Source of the DNA: Alphaproteobacteria bacterium
GTDB lineage: Bacteria; Pseudomonadota; Alphaproteobacteria; Micavibrionales; Micavibrionaceae
DNA: 33,580 nucleotides
NCBI GenBank assembly: GCA_018063145.1
Contig: JAGOQV010000013.1
Location: 1-33,580 of the forward strand
Direction: 5' to 3'
The position numbers were made by a program, and so were the translations under genes. Positions 25,070 to 32,942 of the stretch are shown in pieces. A model generated the notes under the pieces. The model saw nothing but the letters and a program-made list of their open reading frames with translations, was not told the origin of the DNA and searched no databases. Within the stretch, counting starts at the first letter, position 1; each line of letters opens with the position of its first letter.

Positions 25070-25113
25070 TTAAACCTCTCGCAACAGCCAGAGAACCCTC
25101 AAGGAACTCGGAC
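25070..25113 (+). repeat. 44-bp direct repeat, copy B
   Basis: Second copy of the sequence at 23443-23485, TTAAACCTCTCGCAAC through AAGGAACTCGGAC. The rest of the 24987-25269 spacer holds one stem (GGCCC 25141-25145 / GGGCC 25154-25158) and a 42-codon frame from ATG 25115. That frame has no recognisable product and is not called as a gene. Confidence 0.7.
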
Positions 25114-25269
25114 TATGATTTCAACAACCAAGGGGATTGAGGCCCCTTCATCAGGGCCGAGTTTAAGGTATCCGGTTTTTTGCGCAAGCTTCATGAATGG
25201 CGAAACCACCACAGTAAAAACACTAAAAAATTATGAAAAATAATATCTCCGGCTGCGAAAGAAGAAGAG

Positions 25270-25345
25270 TGGCGTTCCCTACGGGATTCGAACCCGTGTT
25301 ACCTCCGTGAAAGGGAGGTGTCCTGGGCCTCTAGACGAAGGGAAC
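25270..25345 (-). tRNA. tRNA-Glu (anticodon UUC)
   Basis: A complete cloverleaf reads on the minus strand. The acceptor stem pairs the 5' GTTCCC (from 25345) with GGGAAC at the 3' end. The anticodon loop CTTTCAC has anticodon TTC. The T-loop is GGTTCGAATCC. The discriminator is G and the CCA end is encoded (25272-25270). The length is 76 nt, as usual for bacterial tRNA-Glu. Confidence 0.97.
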
Positions 25346-25368
25346 AAGGCCGATAAATAACAGCCGCC

Positions 25369-25398
25369 TATATACTAGGTTATGGGGCAGGAGATCAA
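25369..25398 (-). promoter_or_regulatory. Candidate tRNA-Glu promoter
   Basis: On the minus strand TTGATC (25398-25393), 18-bp spacer, TATATA (25374-25369), ending 23 bp before the mature tRNA 5' end. The match to sigma-70 consensus is reasonable but the spacer is one base long. Confidence 0.45.
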
Positions 25399-25428
25399 GA
25401 GGATTTTTTCATTTTTATTAAACATCTT

Positions 25429-25454
25429 AAAACCCTCTGTTTCTCTAGGGTTTT
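25429..25454 (-). terminator. Hairpin downstream of recJ
   Basis: Perfect 8-bp stem AAAACCCT/AGGGTTTT with a 10-nt loop. On the minus strand it ends with TTTT, so it can serve as a weak intrinsic terminator between the hom-glpX-recJ operon and tRNA-Glu. Confidence 0.45.
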
Positions 25455-25507
25455 GGGGCTCTATAGCCAAGCCTATAACAACTTATCCCTCTGCCCATCC
25501 CCCCAAC

Positions 25508-25552
25508 CGTCACCCCCGCTTCAGGCGGGGGTCTGGCGTATTGAGTGCAGCG
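25508..25552 (+). repeat. GC-rich hairpin repeat, copy 1
   Basis: CCCCCGC/GCGGGGG stem followed by GGCGTATTGAGTGCAGCG. The same 45-47 bp sequence appears inverted at 32881-32927, with a few changes in the loop. In this copy it abuts the truncated left end of the palindromic element. Confidence 0.8.
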
Positions 25553-25554
25553 AG

Positions 25555-25700
25555 ATTGCAAAAGTCTGTCATCGCCCGAATTTGGCGGAAGACAAATTCT
25601 AGGGCGATCCAGAACAGACTAATATTTCTGGATTCCCTTAGAATTTTTCTATCAAAAAATTCAGGGAATGACGAGTCCTAGGACTTTTGCAACAAGTCTA
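25555..25700. repeat. Nested palindromic element, copy 2 (left end truncated)
   Basis: About 88% identical by eye to 19483-19635. The right terminal repeat is intact (25681-25700). The left terminal repeat is reduced to TTGCAAAAGTC, next to the GC-rich hairpin repeat. The internal units lie at 25568-25616 (plus) and 25624-25672 (minus). Several differences between copies cluster just inside the right end (25673-25680). Confidence 0.85.
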
Positions 25701-25715
25701 ACTGTAAATTCAGCT

Positions 25716-27515
25716 CTAACCGGCCAAGGCCGCGTCGGCAATCAAGAATTCCACGGATTCTGTCCCGTTCCATTGATTGATTTTGAACTGCCCCAAAAGG
25801 TGCAAAGCCCCCCCGTTTCCTCGGCTCAGCAATAAATCTCCGAGCGGCGTGTCCACAGACCGGAAAGCGATGGCCTTGATTCGCCCGCCGCCTTCCATAT
25901 CCGAAGCAAACAAACGCACATGAGAACTGCCCACGACATCGGCACTGTTCACCTTCACAAATGGAAGAACGAATTGCGGTTCGGGGTTATCCTGTCCAAA
26001 CGGGCCAACATTATTTTCAAGCAAGCGTACAAAATCAGGTTTTACGCCCCGAACACTGACGATTCCATCCACCAATTCCTCACTGACAAGATATTCTCCG
26101 GTCGAGTTTTTTTCTGCTTCTTCACAGAAAAATTGGTACAGCTCGTCCATCCTGTCTGGCAAGACGGTAAACCCCGCCGCCATAGCGTGCCCACCGCCTT
26201 TAAGGAGCAAGCCTTGATCTTTTGCGGCCATAAACAGAGCCGCGAGATTAAACCCTGCGACAGAGCGGCCCGAGCCTCTTCCCTCTAACTGGCCATCAAG
26301 ACCAGCCGTAAAGGCCACACAGCAGGTTGGCTTGCCGTATTTTTCCTTGATCTGGCCCGCGACCAATCCATTCAGCCCAACGTGCCATGATGGATCGGCA
26401 ATCAGGATGATTGGTTTTTCGTGCAAGCGGTCCCGTTCGACCATTGCGATGGCCTCACGCATCATGTCCGCTTGAATTTCGCGGCGTTTGGTGTTGCAGT
26501 CATTCAGCAACCACGCCAGATTTTTGGCCTCCTCCTCCTCTTCGCAAGAAAGAAGCCGCGCTCCCAAATCCGCCTGATGGACGCGAGATCCGGCATTGAT
26601 CCGTGGTCCCAGAATAAAGCCCGCATCGTCTGGGCTGGGAAGAGCTTTCACTTGGCCGACTTCACACAAAGCTTTCAGCCCTATGTTTTCCTGCTTGGCC
26701 ATTTGTGCAAATCCAGCCCTCACCAAGAGACGGTTGGGGCCCGTCAAGGGGACCATGTCACACACAGTCCCCAAAGCCACAACATCCAGCCAAGATTTGA
26801 GCGGAGGTTCTTCAATGCCCTGATCTGCGTAATACCCTCGGTTTCTTAAGGCGGCATTGACAGCCACGCACGCCAGAAACGTAACTCCCACAGCGGCCAG
26901 CATATCATAGCCGCTGGTGTCATCCTGACGCTTTGGGTTGATAATGTGGTTGGCCTCTGGCAAGAACTCGCCCTGTTCGTGATGATCGAACACGCAAATA
27001 TCAAGCCCCATTTCTCGGCCTTGCGCAATCACATCAAACGCTGTGGTTCCGCAATCAGCCATCAAGACAATTTCCACCCCCTGCGCCTTGAGTTCAGCAA
27101 GGGCCTTGCTGTTTGGTCCATAACCTTCGGTCATGCGGTCAGGAATATAAAGCTGAATATCCACTCCCAAATGGCGGAAGAATTTCTTCAGCACCGCAGC
27201 CGAAGTGGACCCGTCCACATCGAAATCGCAAAAGGCAGCTATTTTACGTTTCTGAATAATAGCCTCGGCCAAATATTCAGAAAATTCAGCCATCCCTGCC
27301 AAGCGAAAAGGATCGGGAAAATCCCGCGATAGCTTAGGGTTCAGATAGGTTTCCACGCCCTCAAAGGGAACGCCGCGTGTTGCCAATAACCTTGCTACAA
27401 CTTCGGGAAGCCCCAGACGGTCCATCATCTGTTGAACCATCTGATCCTGCGCCGGAGGGAAAACCCACCTTGCCTGCATGATAGAACGCTCAACCTGAAG
27501 AGCCAGAGATCCCAT
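25716..27515 (-). CDS. recJ: Single-stranded-DNA-specific exonuclease RecJ
   Basis: 5'-3' ssDNA exonuclease for recombination and repair. The protein is 599 aa, the usual length. DHH-family motifs are present: CDFDVDGSTSAA (motif I), LMADCGTTAFD, VFDHHEQGE (the DHH), and GGGHAMAAGFTV (DHHA1). The C-terminal oligonucleotide-binding region follows, with VGPFGQDNPEPQFVLP. The start is ATG 27515, 11 bp after glpX; it lacks a clear Shine-Dalgarno, but the LQVERSIMQARW start matches RecJ N-termini better than the internal ATG at 27479. It is the last gene of the hom-glpX-recJ operon. Confidence 0.96.
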   Translation of the reverse strand: MGSLALQVERSIMQARWVFPPAQDQMVQQMMDRLGLPEVVARLLATRGVPFEGVETYLNPKLSRDFPDPFRLAGMAEFSEYLAEAIIQKRKIAAFCDFDVDGSTSAAVLKKFFRHLGVDIQLYIPDRMTEGYGPNSKALAELKAQGVEIVLMADCGTTAFDVIAQGREMGLDICVFDHHEQGEFLPEANHIINPKRQDDTSGYDMLAAVGVTFLACVAVNAALRNRGYYADQGIEEPPLKSWLDVVALGTVCDMVPLTGPNRLLVRAGFAQMAKQENIGLKALCEVGQVKALPSPDDAGFILGPRINAGSRVHQADLGARLLSCEEEEEAKNLAWLLNDCNTKRREIQADMMREAIAMVERDRLHEKPIILIADPSWHVGLNGLVAGQIKEKYGKPTCCVAFTAGLDGQLEGRGSGRSVAGFNLAALFMAAKDQGLLLKGGGHAMAAGFTVLPDRMDELYQFFCEEAEKNSTGEYLVSEELVDGIVSVRGVKPDFVRLLENNVGPFGQDNPEPQFVLPFVKVNSADVVGSSHVRLFASDMEGGGRIKAIAFRSVDTPLGDLLLSRGNGGALHLLGQFKINQWNGTESVEFLIADAALAG

Positions 27516-27526
27516 CGCGCTTATAC

Positions 27527-28534
27527 TTATACGGGCTTACGTTTGAAATCGTGACGCGATTCAATCCGGCGAATGGTCCCTGATTTAGAACGCATAACCA
27601 CTGAATGGGTAATCGCCCCGCCCGAGAATCTCCGAACCCCGGGCAACATCGTGCCTTCGGTCACGCCCGTTGCGGCGAACATAACATTATCGCCGCGCGA
27701 GAGATCATTCAGAGTATAAATGCGGTTGAGGTCACGAATTCCGGCTTTTTCCGCCCGTGCCCGCTCTCCGTCATTGCGAAAAACGAGCCTCCCGAGGATA
27801 TTTCCCCCCATACATTGCAAAGCGGCGGCCGCGAGAACGCCTTCTGGGGCTCCCCCTGTCCCAACATAAAGGTCAATCCCTCTGTCGGGGTCTGCTGTGG
27901 AAATCACCGCGCTAACATCCCCGTCTTGAATGAGCATGATCCGCGCTCCAGCATCACGCACCGACTGGATCAGAGCTTGATGGCGTGGGCGGTCCAGAAT
28001 ACACACCATCAAATCGCGCACATCCATCAACTTGGCTGAGGCTACTTTCTGCAAAGTTTTTTCGATAGGCGCGTCAAAATCATCAGGGGTTAAATCAACA
28101 TCCGGTCCGGCGGCCAGTTTCTGCATATAAACATCTGGGGCATGGAGAAAACTTCCCTGATCTCCAATAGCGAGAACCGCAAGGGCGTTTTGTCCCCCCT
28201 TCGCGGTAATGGTTGTTCCTTCGAGCGGATCAAGGGCAATATCAACCAAAGGCCCCTCCCCTGTTCCGACTTCTTCGCCAATATAGAGCATCGGAGCTTC
28301 ATCACGTTCGCCTTCCCCTATCACCACGCGCCCTTGAATATCCAATGTATTCAGGGCTTTGCGCATCGCATCGACGGCGGCGCGATCGGCTTCTTTTTCG
28401 TCACCGCGTCCAATTTGCATGGAAGCTTCAAGAGCGGCGGCCTCGGTGACCCGAATAGCCTCCAAAGTCAAGCTGCGATCCATAGAATGAGGGTCTGCTC
28501 CGAAAGATGGAGGAGTTTTGGCTGGCTGTTGCAT
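27527..28534 (-). CDS. glpX: Class II fructose-1,6-bisphosphatase
   Basis: Gluconeogenic phosphatase converting fructose-1,6-bisphosphate to fructose-6-phosphate. The protein is 335 aa, normal for GlpX. Lithium-sensitive phosphatase motifs are visible: VVIGEGERDEAPM (residues ~70-82) and DIALDPLEGTT (metal-binding Asp/Glu), then KGGQNALAV, DRPRHQALI and GTGGAPEGVLAAAAL. The start is ATG 28534 with AAGGAGAG about 8 bases upstream. It lies between hom and recJ, an arrangement common in alphaproteobacteria, with gaps of 23 and 11 bp. Confidence 0.96.
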   Translation of the reverse strand: MQQPAKTPPSFGADPHSMDRSLTLEAIRVTEAAALEASMQIGRGDEKEADRAAVDAMRKALNTLDIQGRVVIGEGERDEAPMLYIGEEVGTGEGPLVDIALDPLEGTTITAKGGQNALAVLAIGDQGSFLHAPDVYMQKLAAGPDVDLTPDDFDAPIEKTLQKVASAKLMDVRDLMVCILDRPRHQALIQSVRDAGARIMLIQDGDVSAVISTADPDRGIDLYVGTGGAPEGVLAAAALQCMGGNILGRLVFRNDGERARAEKAGIRDLNRIYTLNDLSRGDNVMFAATGVTEGTMLPGVRRFSGGAITHSVVMRSKSGTIRRIESRHDFKRKPV

Positions 28535-28557
28535 ATTATATACTCTCCTTGTTCGCT

Positions 28558-29850
28558 CTAAATATTCAGCATAGGTAACACCAAAGGCGGACCGGCAACG
28601 CTTCCCAGTTGCCCAACGCGTGCCATCGCCAAATCAATCTGTCCCCATGTTGTGTCATGGGTGGTGATGAGGACAACAACAGGCTGGTTCACGGCTTGCG
28701 CTTTTTGAACCAGAGTTTCAATTGAAATCCCTTCATCACGCAAAATTTTTGCCAAATCGGCAATGACACCGACTTGATCTTTTACCTCAACCCTGAGGAA
28801 GAATTTTCCGCCCCACGCCGCAACGCTTGCCCACGAAGCCTTTTGCAAATTGGCCACCGGAAGGCCAAAAACAGGGGTTTTGCGCCCCATAGCCAGATCA
28901 ATCAGATCAGCCACAATCGCCGAAGCCGTTGGTCCTGCTCCGGCCCCCTTCCCTTCGATGAAGGACGGACCGATAAAATCTCCCATCATTGAAACGGCAT
29001 TCATCGCTCCTGTGACGTGAGATAAAGGAGAAGCAAGCGGGACCATCGCTGGCCCAACAAAGCGAAAAATTTCTCCTCCAGATTCTTGAAACGCGCAGCC
29101 AAGAAGTTTGATCGAATATCCCAGTTCAGATGCCGCCCGAATATCGGCCAAAGAAACGCGGCGAATCCCTTGGACCGAGAGTTCCGGCAGATCCGGCGAC
29201 ACACCGAAAACCAGACTGGTCAAAAGGCAGAGCTTGTGCGCCGTATCTCCCCCGTCAATATCCAGCGTAGGGTCGGCCTCGGCATAGCCTTGTTTCTGGG
29301 CTTCGCTAAGAACATCCCCAAAACTCCGCCCCGAAGCCTCCATGCTTGTTAGGATGTAATTGCACGTTCCGTTCAAAATGCCGTACAAACCGGAAATTCT
29401 GTTTGCCGCAAGACCTTCACGCAGCATCTTGATAAGAGGAATCCCTCCGGCAACTGCCGCTTCAAATTTGAGGCTTTTGCCTGCTTTTTCTGCAGCACAA
29501 GCGAGATCCTTTCCATGATGAGCAAGTAAGGCTTTATTGGCCGTCACCACGTCTTTTCCAGCGGCCAAAGCTTTTTGAACGAGAGAGAGAGCCGGATCAT
29601 TCTCTCCACCGATTGCTTCAACCACAACGTCAACTTCCGGCAACTCCGCTAGCAGCGAAGGGTGATCCAGCCATTTCATGTTATCAAAAGAAATGCCGCG
29701 ATCTTTTGTGCGGTCTCTGGCCGAGACAGCCACAACATCAAGGAAGCATCCGGTCCGCGAAGCAATCACATCACGATTGGCCCTCAAGAGAGATAAGACC
29801 CCCAGCCCAACATTCCCAAGTCCGGCAACGGCAATTCTCAGTGTTTTCAT
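28558..29850 (-). CDS. hom: Homoserine dehydrogenase
   Basis: NAD(P)H-dependent reduction of aspartate semialdehyde to homoserine, the branch to Thr and Met. The protein is 430 aa. Features are the nucleotide-binding loop AGLGNVGLGVLSLL, VEAIGG, TANKALLAHHG, ILNGTCNYILTSME, EADPTLDIDGGDTAHK (catalytic domain) and a C-terminal ACT domain (~350-430) that normally gives feedback inhibition by threonine. The ATG at 29850 overlaps the stop of an upstream lipoprotein gene (ATGA), so the two are coupled. Confidence 0.96.
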   Translation of the reverse strand: MKTLRIAVAGLGNVGLGVLSLLRANRDVIASRTGCFLDVVAVSARDRTKDRGISFDNMKWLDHPSLLAELPEVDVVVEAIGGENDPALSLVQKALAAGKDVVTANKALLAHHGKDLACAAEKAGKSLKFEAAVAGGIPLIKMLREGLAANRISGLYGILNGTCNYILTSMEASGRSFGDVLSEAQKQGYAEADPTLDIDGGDTAHKLCLLTSLVFGVSPDLPELSVQGIRRVSLADIRAASELGYSIKLLGCAFQESGGEIFRFVGPAMVPLASPLSHVTGAMNAVSMMGDFIGPSFIEGKGAGAGPTASAIVADLIDLAMGRKTPVFGLPVANLQKASWASVAAWGGKFFLRVEVKDQVGVIADLAKILRDEGISIETLVQKAQAVNQPVVVLITTHDTTWGQIDLAMARVGQLGSVAGPPLVLPMLNI

Positions 29851-30275
29851 GGGGGCAGAACTTCCTCTTCAATCATGCCTCCCCTATCAAATCCTGTCAG
29901 GGAAGGTGTATCCATCAACATTTCCGGCGGCTCATCAATTTTGGGCTCACTTGAGAAAATTTCTCCAAACCCCAGCAACGAGTAAACCGTCACGCGAGGG
30001 TCACGAATAATCATGGATTCGTGTTTGGGAATATTGAATTGTATTCCGTGAGGCTTCTCGGGCAAAGCGGGAACTGTCAAAGTTGGAACCCAAGGATCAA
30101 AAATATCAACCCCACCATCCGAAAGACGACGTCCCAAATCCAGCAAAGAAAACATAGGCGGAGCTGATTCAATTTTTGGAGAACTTGCAAGAGACGTTAT
30201 CGGCGCACAGCCAGACAACCCCCCGCCCAAAATCGGGAAAACGATTGCAGCAAAAAAGAAGTAGGAAATACGCAC
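29847..30275 (-). CDS. Small predicted lipoprotein upstream of hom
   Basis: 142-aa predicted lipoprotein; function not recognised. The N-terminal hydrophobic segment ends in lipobox LSGC (Cys23). The mature part is proline-rich with no clear fold or repeats (PWVPTLTVPALPEKPHG; a C-terminal acidic end EEEVLPP). The start is GTG 30275, the only start before the signal peptide, with AGAGGAA about 8 bases upstream. It overlaps hom by 4 bp, which makes it the first gene of the hom operon. Its role with hom is unclear. Confidence 0.75.
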   Translation of the reverse strand: MRISYFFFAAIVFPILGGGLSGCAPITSLASSPKIESAPPMFSLLDLGRRLSDGGVDIFDPWVPTLTVPALPEKPHGIQFNIPKHESMIIRDPRVTVYSLLGFGEIFSSEPKIDEPPEMLMDTPSLTGFDRGGMIEEEVLPP

Positions 30276-30418
30276 GTCAAGGTTCCTCTAAATTACGCCC
30301 GTATCGTGGCGCAAACTGTGATTCCAAGCAAGTATTAGAGATTTTCGCGTGGAATTGCATTTTTTTTCGCTCTAGTGCACTGTTATTATTGATTTTAGAG
30401 CGATTCGAGACCAATTCC

Positions 30419-32260
30419 ATGACCAAAACCCCGTCCCCCACCTCCCTGCCCCCCTCCTCTTCCCCCGAACAACCCGAGGGATTCGACCCGTTTTCTTTCA
30501 ACCAGCAGATGCGGGAGATTCTGGAGAGGCTTTCTCCCCTCATGAAGGGTTATGCGGAAAAACAGGGGGAAGACCTCGCGCAAAAGAACTGGGACCCTTA
30601 CAACCTACACCCTGTTTTGATGAGTTTCTGGCAAAACTCTTTTCAGAACCCGCAAAACTTTATGAATCTCCAGATGGAGTACTGGCAGAATATGGCCCTC
30701 TTGGTTCACGAAATGGGGCGCAGATTTATGGGGGATGAACACGGCAAGGACATTGCCGAATCCGACAAAGGCGATCGGCGATTCCGTGACCCGCTCTGGA
30801 AAGAAAATATGGTTTTCGACTTTCTAAGACAATCTTACTTGCTCACCTCGGAATGGATGAAAAAATCCATCCACAACACCAAAGGGCTGAAACAGCAGGA
30901 CAAGGCGCGATTGGATTTTTACACGCGCCAATTTGTCGATGCGATTGCCCCCAGCAATTTTGCCATGACGAACCCCGAAGTCATTCGTGAGACCATCAAC
31001 TCTCACGGACAAAACCTCCTAAAAGGCTTGGAAAATCTGGCCGAAGATCTTGAACGCGGCAAGGGAGAGCTGGAAATCAGCAAAACCAATTATCAAGCGT
31101 TCAAAGTTGGGAAAAATCTGGCCTTGACCCCCGGGGATGTCATCTTCGAAAATGAATTGTTGCAACTCATTCAATACGCCCCCTCAACAAAGGAGGTTTA
31201 CAAAACCCCTCTTTTGATTGTCTCTCCGTGGATCAACAAATATTACATCCTTGACCTGCGCCCTGATAATTCCTTCGTTAAATGGGCTGTGGATCAAGGA
31301 CATACCGTCTTTATTATTTCATGGGTCAACCCCGATAAAAAACTCTCCCAAAAGACGTTCACCGACTACATTGAGGAAGGGCTGTTTGAGGCAATGGACG
31401 CTGTCACCAAAGCCACGGGTGAGAAGAAAATGAATGTCATCGGCTATTGTATCGGCGGGACACTCCTCACCGCTGCGATGGCCTATATTTCCTCTGCCGG
31501 ACTTGAAAATAAAATTGCCTCGGCGACACTTTTGACCACCCTCATTGACTTCTCGGATGCCGGAGACTTGAGTATTTTCGTTGATGATGAGCAACTCAAA
31601 TTTCTTGATGAAAAAATGGGAATCAAAGGCTACTTGGAAGGAAGCAATCTTCGCAATACGTTTAGTATGCTCCGTGCCAATGACTTGATCTGGTCGTTTG
31701 TCGTCAACAACTATATGCTGGGCAAAGAACCATTCCCCTTTGATCTTCTGTATTGGAACGATGATTCAACCAATATGCCGGCCACTATGCACAGTTACTA
31801 CCTGCGCAATATGTATCGTGACAATTTATTGGCAAAGGCCGGCGGGATTAAAATCAACAACGTCCCCATTGACGTGCGCAAAATTAAAACTCCGGTCTAT
31901 TTCATTTCCACCAAAGAAGACCACATTGCCCCGTGGAAGGCGACCTATGAAGGGATGATGCTGTTTTCCGGCAAAAAGAAATTCGTGCTTTCTGCCTCAG
32001 GCCATGTTGCCGGAGTGGTTAACCCTCCTGCTGCAAATAAATACCACTACTGGGAGAACGACACGATTGACGAACGCCACCACGCCCAAACATGGTTGAA
32101 AAATGCTCAACAGCGTGATGGGTCTTGGTGGACCAACTGGGCGACATGGATCAAGGAAACCTCTGGCCCGAAAGTTCCAGCCCGCAGTCCTAGCAAAGAC
32201 GGGAAACTGAAAGCAATCGAACCCGCCCCGGGCCGCTATGTGATGAAAAAGGCCGAGTAA
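30419..32260 (+). CDS. phaC: Class I poly(3-hydroxyalkanoate) synthase
   Basis: Polymerises hydroxyacyl-CoA into PHA/PHB storage granules. With the ATG at 30419 it is 613 aa, typical for class I. The frame is open 81 codons further upstream, but that part lies antisense to the neighbouring lipoprotein gene and has no PhaC similarity. The catalytic triad is visible: Cys344 in the lipase-like box GYCIGGT, Asp501 in TKEDHIAPW and His529 in SGHVAGVVNPP. The N-terminal domain has PVLMSFWQNSF-like and DPLWKENMVFDFLRQSYL patterns. The Shine-Dalgarno is weak. No phaA, phaB, phaR or phasin gene is in the window. Confidence 0.96.
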   Translation: MTKTPSPTSLPPSSSPEQPEGFDPFSFNQQMREILERLSPLMKGYAEKQGEDLAQKNWDPYNLHPVLMSFWQNSFQNPQNFMNLQMEYWQNMALLVHEMGRRFMGDEHGKDIAESDKGDRRFRDPLWKENMVFDFLRQSYLLTSEWMKKSIHNTKGLKQQDKARLDFYTRQFVDAIAPSNFAMTNPEVIRETINSHGQNLLKGLENLAEDLERGKGELEISKTNYQAFKVGKNLALTPGDVIFENELLQLIQYAPSTKEVYKTPLLIVSPWINKYYILDLRPDNSFVKWAVDQGHTVFIISWVNPDKKLSQKTFTDYIEEGLFEAMDAVTKATGEKKMNVIGYCIGGTLLTAAMAYISSAGLENKIASATLLTTLIDFSDAGDLSIFVDDEQLKFLDEKMGIKGYLEGSNLRNTFSMLRANDLIWSFVVNNYMLGKEPFPFDLLYWNDDSTNMPATMHSYYLRNMYRDNLLAKAGGIKINNVPIDVRKIKTPVYFISTKEDHIAPWKATYEGMMLFSGKKKFVLSASGHVAGVVNPPAANKYHYWENDTIDERHHAQTWLKNAQQRDGSWWTNWATWIKETSGPKVPARSPSKDGKLKAIEPAPGRYVMKKAE

Positions 32261-32265
32261 AGACG

Positions 32266-32769
32266 TTACCTATACGCCTTTGCCAGCTTGGCGTAGTGAT
32301 CGGCGGAATGCTTCAGATAGACAATCTCTTCTGGGGTCAGATCACGCATATACCGCGCTGGCCGACCTCCCCACAATTGATGCTTGGGAATCCGCTTGCT
32401 AGGGGTGACCAACGCTCCGGCTGCCACCATTGCTTCCTCCTCAACCACGGCCTCATCCATGACGCAGGCTTGCATTCCGATGAAAGCCCGATGGCCAATC
32501 GTACAGGCATGGATCAAAGCAAGATGCCCAATCGTCACATCATCCCCGATATAGGTTCCTTGTGTGGTAGAAGAGACATGAATCACCGTTCCATCCTGAA
32601 TATTGGTTCGGGCTCCTATTTTAATGTCATTCACATCGCCGCGCACGGTACAACCGTACCAGATTCCGCTGTCCTCCCCTATCGTGACATCGCCAATAAT
32701 AGCGGCTGTTTCGGCGATAAAGGCAGTCGGATGAATAACGGGGGATTTGTCTTTATAAGGTCTTTGCAT
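32266..32769 (-). CDS. Gamma-class carbonic anhydrase-like hexapeptide protein
   Basis: 167-aa left-handed beta-helix protein of the YrdA/CaiE/gamma-carbonic anhydrase group. Hexapeptide turns are clear (AAIIGDVTIGEDSGIWYG, VRGDVNDIKIG). Candidate zinc histidines are in TVIHVSS and in GHLALIHACTIG (GHxxxxH). The C-terminus has GGRPARYMRDLTPEE. The start is ATG 32769 (MQRPYKDK). A longer frame upstream runs through palindromic repeats and is rejected. A promoter lies so close upstream that the mRNA may be nearly leaderless. It converges on phaC with a 5-bp gap. Real carbonic anhydrase activity is not proven for this group. Confidence 0.92.
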   Translation of the reverse strand: MQRPYKDKSPVIHPTAFIAETAAIIGDVTIGEDSGIWYGCTVRGDVNDIKIGARTNIQDGTVIHVSSTTQGTYIGDDVTIGHLALIHACTIGHRAFIGMQACVMDEAVVEEEAMVAAGALVTPSKRIPKHQLWGGRPARYMRDLTPEEIVYLKHSADHYAKLAKAYR

Positions 32770-32778
32770 GATGAGCCG

Positions 32779-32807
32779 AGTATATACCTGAAGAGTAGAC
32801 TTGTCAT
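32779..32807 (-). promoter_or_regulatory. Promoter of the gamma-carbonic anhydrase-like gene
   Basis: On the minus strand ATGACA (32807-32802), 17-bp spacer, TATACT (32784-32779). The likely transcription start is about 3-4 bases before ATG 32769. The -35 comes from a GTCATCCC repeat motif. Confidence 0.55.
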
Positions 32808-32927
32808 CCCTCCCCCCGTCATCCCGTGGGCGCGTCCGTAGGACGCTAGCACACACGGGATCCAGAACCTTGTGCAGCTCCGCTGCACTCAATACGCCAT
32901 GACCCCCGCCTAAAAGCGGGGGTGACG
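32803..32927. repeat. Compound palindromic repeat (three hairpins)
   Basis: From 32803: a GTCATCCC motif, then a GTCATCCCGTG...CACGGGATCCAGAA palindrome (32818-32868) enclosing GCGTCC/GGACGC, then GTGCAGC/GCTGCAC (about 32872-32888), then the CCCCCGC/GCGGGGG hairpin (inside 32881-32927), which is the inverted copy of 25508-25552. The GTCAT...ATCCAGAA ends match those of the units inside the elements at 19483 and 25555. It lies between the ankyrin gene and the carbonic anhydrase-like gene and may act as a terminator for the former. Confidence 0.8.
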
Positions 32928-32942
32928 ACCAAAACGCACCCG

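Noticed and set aside
25115-25243. 42-codon frame after direct repeat copy B
   Set aside because: A ribosome-binding-like AAGGA exists, but the product has no recognisable features, and copy A leads only to a 20-codon frame.
25382-25681. Plus-strand open frame upstream of recJ
   Set aside because: It runs through a terminator-like hairpin, the GC repeat and the palindromic element; no protein features.
30176-30418. 81-residue N-terminal extension of phaC
   Set aside because: It lies antisense to the lipoprotein gene and its promoter region; PhaC similarity and normal length start at ATG 30419.
32770-32892. N-terminal 41-residue extension of the carbonic anhydrase-like gene
   Set aside because: It translates palindromic repeat DNA, has no family similarity, and a good promoter lies inside it.
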